Shown in pieces: positions 15,853 to 17,257 of a stretch of 17,257 nt of DNA (positions are counted from its first letter, which is position 1; every line of letters starts with the position of its first letter). A program made the position numbers and the translations under genes. Origin of the DNA: a bacterium (lineage in GTDB: Bacteria > Desulfobacterota > GWC2-55-46 > DRQE01); assembly GCA_027017505.1 (NCBI GenBank), contig JALUQR010000025.1, forward strand, positions 1 through 17,257, written 5' to 3'. The notes below the pieces were generated by a model. The model ran no database searches. It worked only from the letters and a program-made list of their open reading frames with translations, and had not been told where the DNA came from.

Positions 15853-16530
15853 CTACTTACCCTCCTCTTTTTTGAGCACATATCCAACCCCTCTTACGGT
15901 GTGTATGAGCCTTTTTGAGGGGTCGTTATCTATCTTGCTTCTCAGGTGATTTATGTACACATCCACCACATTGGTCTCTGTATCGAAGCTCTGGTGCCAC
16001 ACATGTTCTGCTATCATGGTTCGTGAGAGCACCCTGTTGGGGTTACGCAGTAGATACTCAAGAAGTGCGTACTCCTTGAGTGTCAATTCCACCTCTTTAT
16101 CGCCCCGTTTTGCCTTTCTTGTTGCAGGGTCCAGGCTTAAGTCTTCGAACTTGAGCTCTGGTGGACCATACTTACCCCTGCGCATAAGTGCCCGCACCCT
16201 TGCAAGAAGCTCCTCAAAGGCAAAGGGTTTTGTAAGGTAGTCATCTGCACCCAGGTCAAGCCCCTTTACCCTGTCCTCCACGGTGTCCCTTGCGGTGAGT
16301 ATGAGTATCGGTGATGGTATGTGTTTTTCCTTGAGTGTCTTTATAAGCTCAAGCCCGTCCTTACGGGGTAGCATTATGTCCACTATTATGCAGTCGTAGT
16401 CGTGGTTTTCCGCAAGCTCTTCTCCCTTGAGTCCATCCTCTGCAACATCCACTATGTAGCCCTCCTGTTCGAGCCCCTTGCGGATAAACCTTGCAACCTT
16501 TTTTTCGTCCTCCACAAGGAGTATCCTCAT
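15853..16530 (-). CDS. OmpR-family response regulator, winged-helix DNA binding
   Basis: The 225-aa protein has a receiver domain (about 1-115) with the acidic pair at Glu7/Asp8, phospho-acceptor Asp51 in VDIMLP, Thr79 in LTARD, and Lys101 in LTKPF. A winged-helix DNA-binding domain follows (about 125-222), with LTLKEYALLEYLLRNPNRVLSR and the recognition-helix segment NVVDVYINHLRSKI, ending in TVRGVGYVL. The style is close to the CusR/CopR-MprA branch, but the signal cannot be inferred. No histidine kinase gene is next to it: upstream is an M16 peptidase and downstream glcD. The ATG at 16530 is preceded by AAAGGAGG 11 nt away and by a three-codon frame whose stop overlaps the start. Confidence 0.95.
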   Translation of the reverse strand: MRILLVEDEKKVARFIRKGLEQEGYIVDVAEDGLKGEELAENHDYDCIIVDIMLPRKDGLELIKTLKEKHIPSPILILTARDTVEDRVKGLDLGADDYLTKPFAFEELLARVRALMRRGKYGPPELKFEDLSLDPATRKAKRGDKEVELTLKEYALLEYLLRNPNRVLSRTMIAEHVWHQSFDTETNVVDVYINHLRSKIDNDPSKRLIHTVRGVGYVLKKEEGK

Positions 16531-16538
16531 CCTCCCAT
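16527..16538 (-). other. Three-codon minicistron overlapping the response-regulator start
   Basis: The sequence ATGGGAGGATGA reads Met-Gly-Gly-stop, and its TGA overlaps the regulator ATG as ATGA. The strong AAAGGAGG site ends only 3 nt before the first ATG, too close for ideal use, and 11 nt before the real start. It may be chance or a minor translation buffer. Confidence 0.25.
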
Positions 16539-16550
16539 GGTCCTCCTTTT

Positions 16551-17257
16551 TTAGTTCAGGTGATTGAGGAGTTCCTCCTCTTCCACATCTCCTATGGCCA
16601 CTATGGTGAGGCCATCCCTGTTGAGCACCTCCTCTGCTGTCTGTCTTACATCCCTTCCGCTTACAGAGTCTATGGCAGAGAGTATCTCTTCCACTGGCAC
16701 GGTTCTATTAAAGTATATCTCGTCTCTTGCAAGTTTTGTCATCCTGTTTTCTGTGGACTCAAGCCCCAGCAGTATTCCTCCCTTGAGCTGTTCCCTTGCA
16801 ACCCTGAGCTCTTCGGTGTTTATCCTGTGTTTAAGCCTTTCGTACTCCCTGAGTGTGAGTCTTACCACATCCTTCAGCTCCTCTTTTGATGTACCTGCGT
16901 ACACCACAAGTGAGCCTGCGTTTTTCATAAGATTGAGATACGAGTATATGGCATAGGCAAGCCCTCTTTTTTCTCTCACCTCCTGAAACAGTCTTGAGCT
17001 CATTCCCCCGCCGAGCACCGTGTTGAGCAGATGCACCCTGTATCTGTGTGGATGCACAAGCGGGGGTGCGGGCACACCCATGCACATGTGGACCTGCTCG
17101 AGGGGGCGTCTTAGAACCTTCACCCCTCCGCATGCCCTGGGCCTTGATGTACTCTTCTTTACACCCCTTCTTTTGAGTCTGCCAAAGCTTCTTTCAAACA
17201 ATTTTATCATATTTTTGTGTTTTATGTCTCCTGCGACTGTTATTATTATGTTCTCCG
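16551..17257 (-). CDS. M16 family zinc peptidase, C-terminal part (5' end outside window)
   Basis: The frame is open through the right edge: bases 17211-17257 read in frame as ENIIITVAGDIKHKN before the first internal Met at 17210, a typical M16 segment. So 17210 is not the true start, and about 234 C-terminal residues are present. The M16 C-domain is shown by LNTVLGGGMSSRLFQ, then EVREKRGLAYAIYS, and by KGGILLGLESTENRM. The zinc-binding HXXEH motif belongs to the missing N-terminal half, so whether this copy is catalytic cannot be seen here. Family members include mitochondrial-processing-peptidase-like YmxG/PqqL-type proteins of unknown substrate. The stop is 20 nt before the response regulator start. 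Confidence 0.93.
   Translation of the reverse strand, partial: ENIIITVAGDIKHKNMIKLFERSFGRLKRRGVKKSTSRPRACGGVKVLRRPLEQVHMCMGVPAPPLVHPHRYRVHLLNTVLGGGMSSRLFQEVREKRGLAYAIYSYLNLMKNAGSLVVYAGTSKEELKDVVRLTLREYERLKHRINTEELRVAREQLKGGILLGLESTENRMTKLARDEIYFNRTVPVEEILSAIDSVSGRDVRQTAEEVLNRDGLTIVAIGDVEEEELLNHLN

Noticed and set aside
16831..17133. Minus-strand open frame of 100 codons
   Set aside because: It overlaps the M16 peptidase in a different frame. The peptidase frame carries the recognisable motifs.

Overview
The window is a stretch of Gram-negative bacterial chromosome. Every gene I can support lies on the minus strand, so the reading order is from the right edge (17257) to the left edge (1). Genes are packed tightly: most junctions are 1-23 nt overlaps or gaps under 40 nt. 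The only gap above 100 nt is 5133-5325. No tRNA, rRNA, CRISPR array, insertion sequence or intrinsic terminator was found. The LPS-export genes imply an outer membrane. Coding strands are purine-rich, with heavy use of ATA for Ile and AGA/AGG for Arg, a pattern often seen in thermophiles or deep-branching lineages. Gene content and order would fit Nitrospirota or Desulfobacterota (former Deltaproteobacteria), but the sequence alone does not settle this.

Right part (17257-10626): the C-terminal part of an M16 peptidase, an OmpR-family response regulator without a visible kinase, a two-gene glycolate/D-lactate dehydrogenase (GlcD-like FAD subunit and GlcF-like iron-sulfur subunit), a GH57 4-alpha-glucanotransferase, and the Kdo-8-phosphate phosphatase KdsC.

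Middle part (10622-6276): a near-consensus sigma-70-type promoter overlaps the end of kdsC and starts the run lptC-lptA-lptB-rpoN-hpf-ptsN. This order matches the known kdsC-lptCAB-rpoN-hpf-ptsN-rapZ neighbourhood of E. coli. It couples LPS transport to the outer membrane with sigma-54, ribosome hibernation and the nitrogen-type PTS.

Left part (6276-668): hprK, then an unusual 193-nt spacer with two tiny candidate ORFs, then rapZ, a mannose-family IIA protein, a mannose-family IIB protein, HPr and Enzyme I. No IIC or IID permease gene is present, so this looks like a regulatory phosphorelay (EI to HPr to IIA/PtsN, with HprK acting on HPr-Ser) rather than a sugar importer. It is followed by a DUF2064-type glycosyltransferase-like protein and a patatin-like phospholipase cut by the left edge.

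Nothing here is a clear new system. The most intriguing signals are the 193-nt hprK-rapZ spacer, with its chained mini-ORFs and different codon style, and the internal promoter, which changes where lptC should start.
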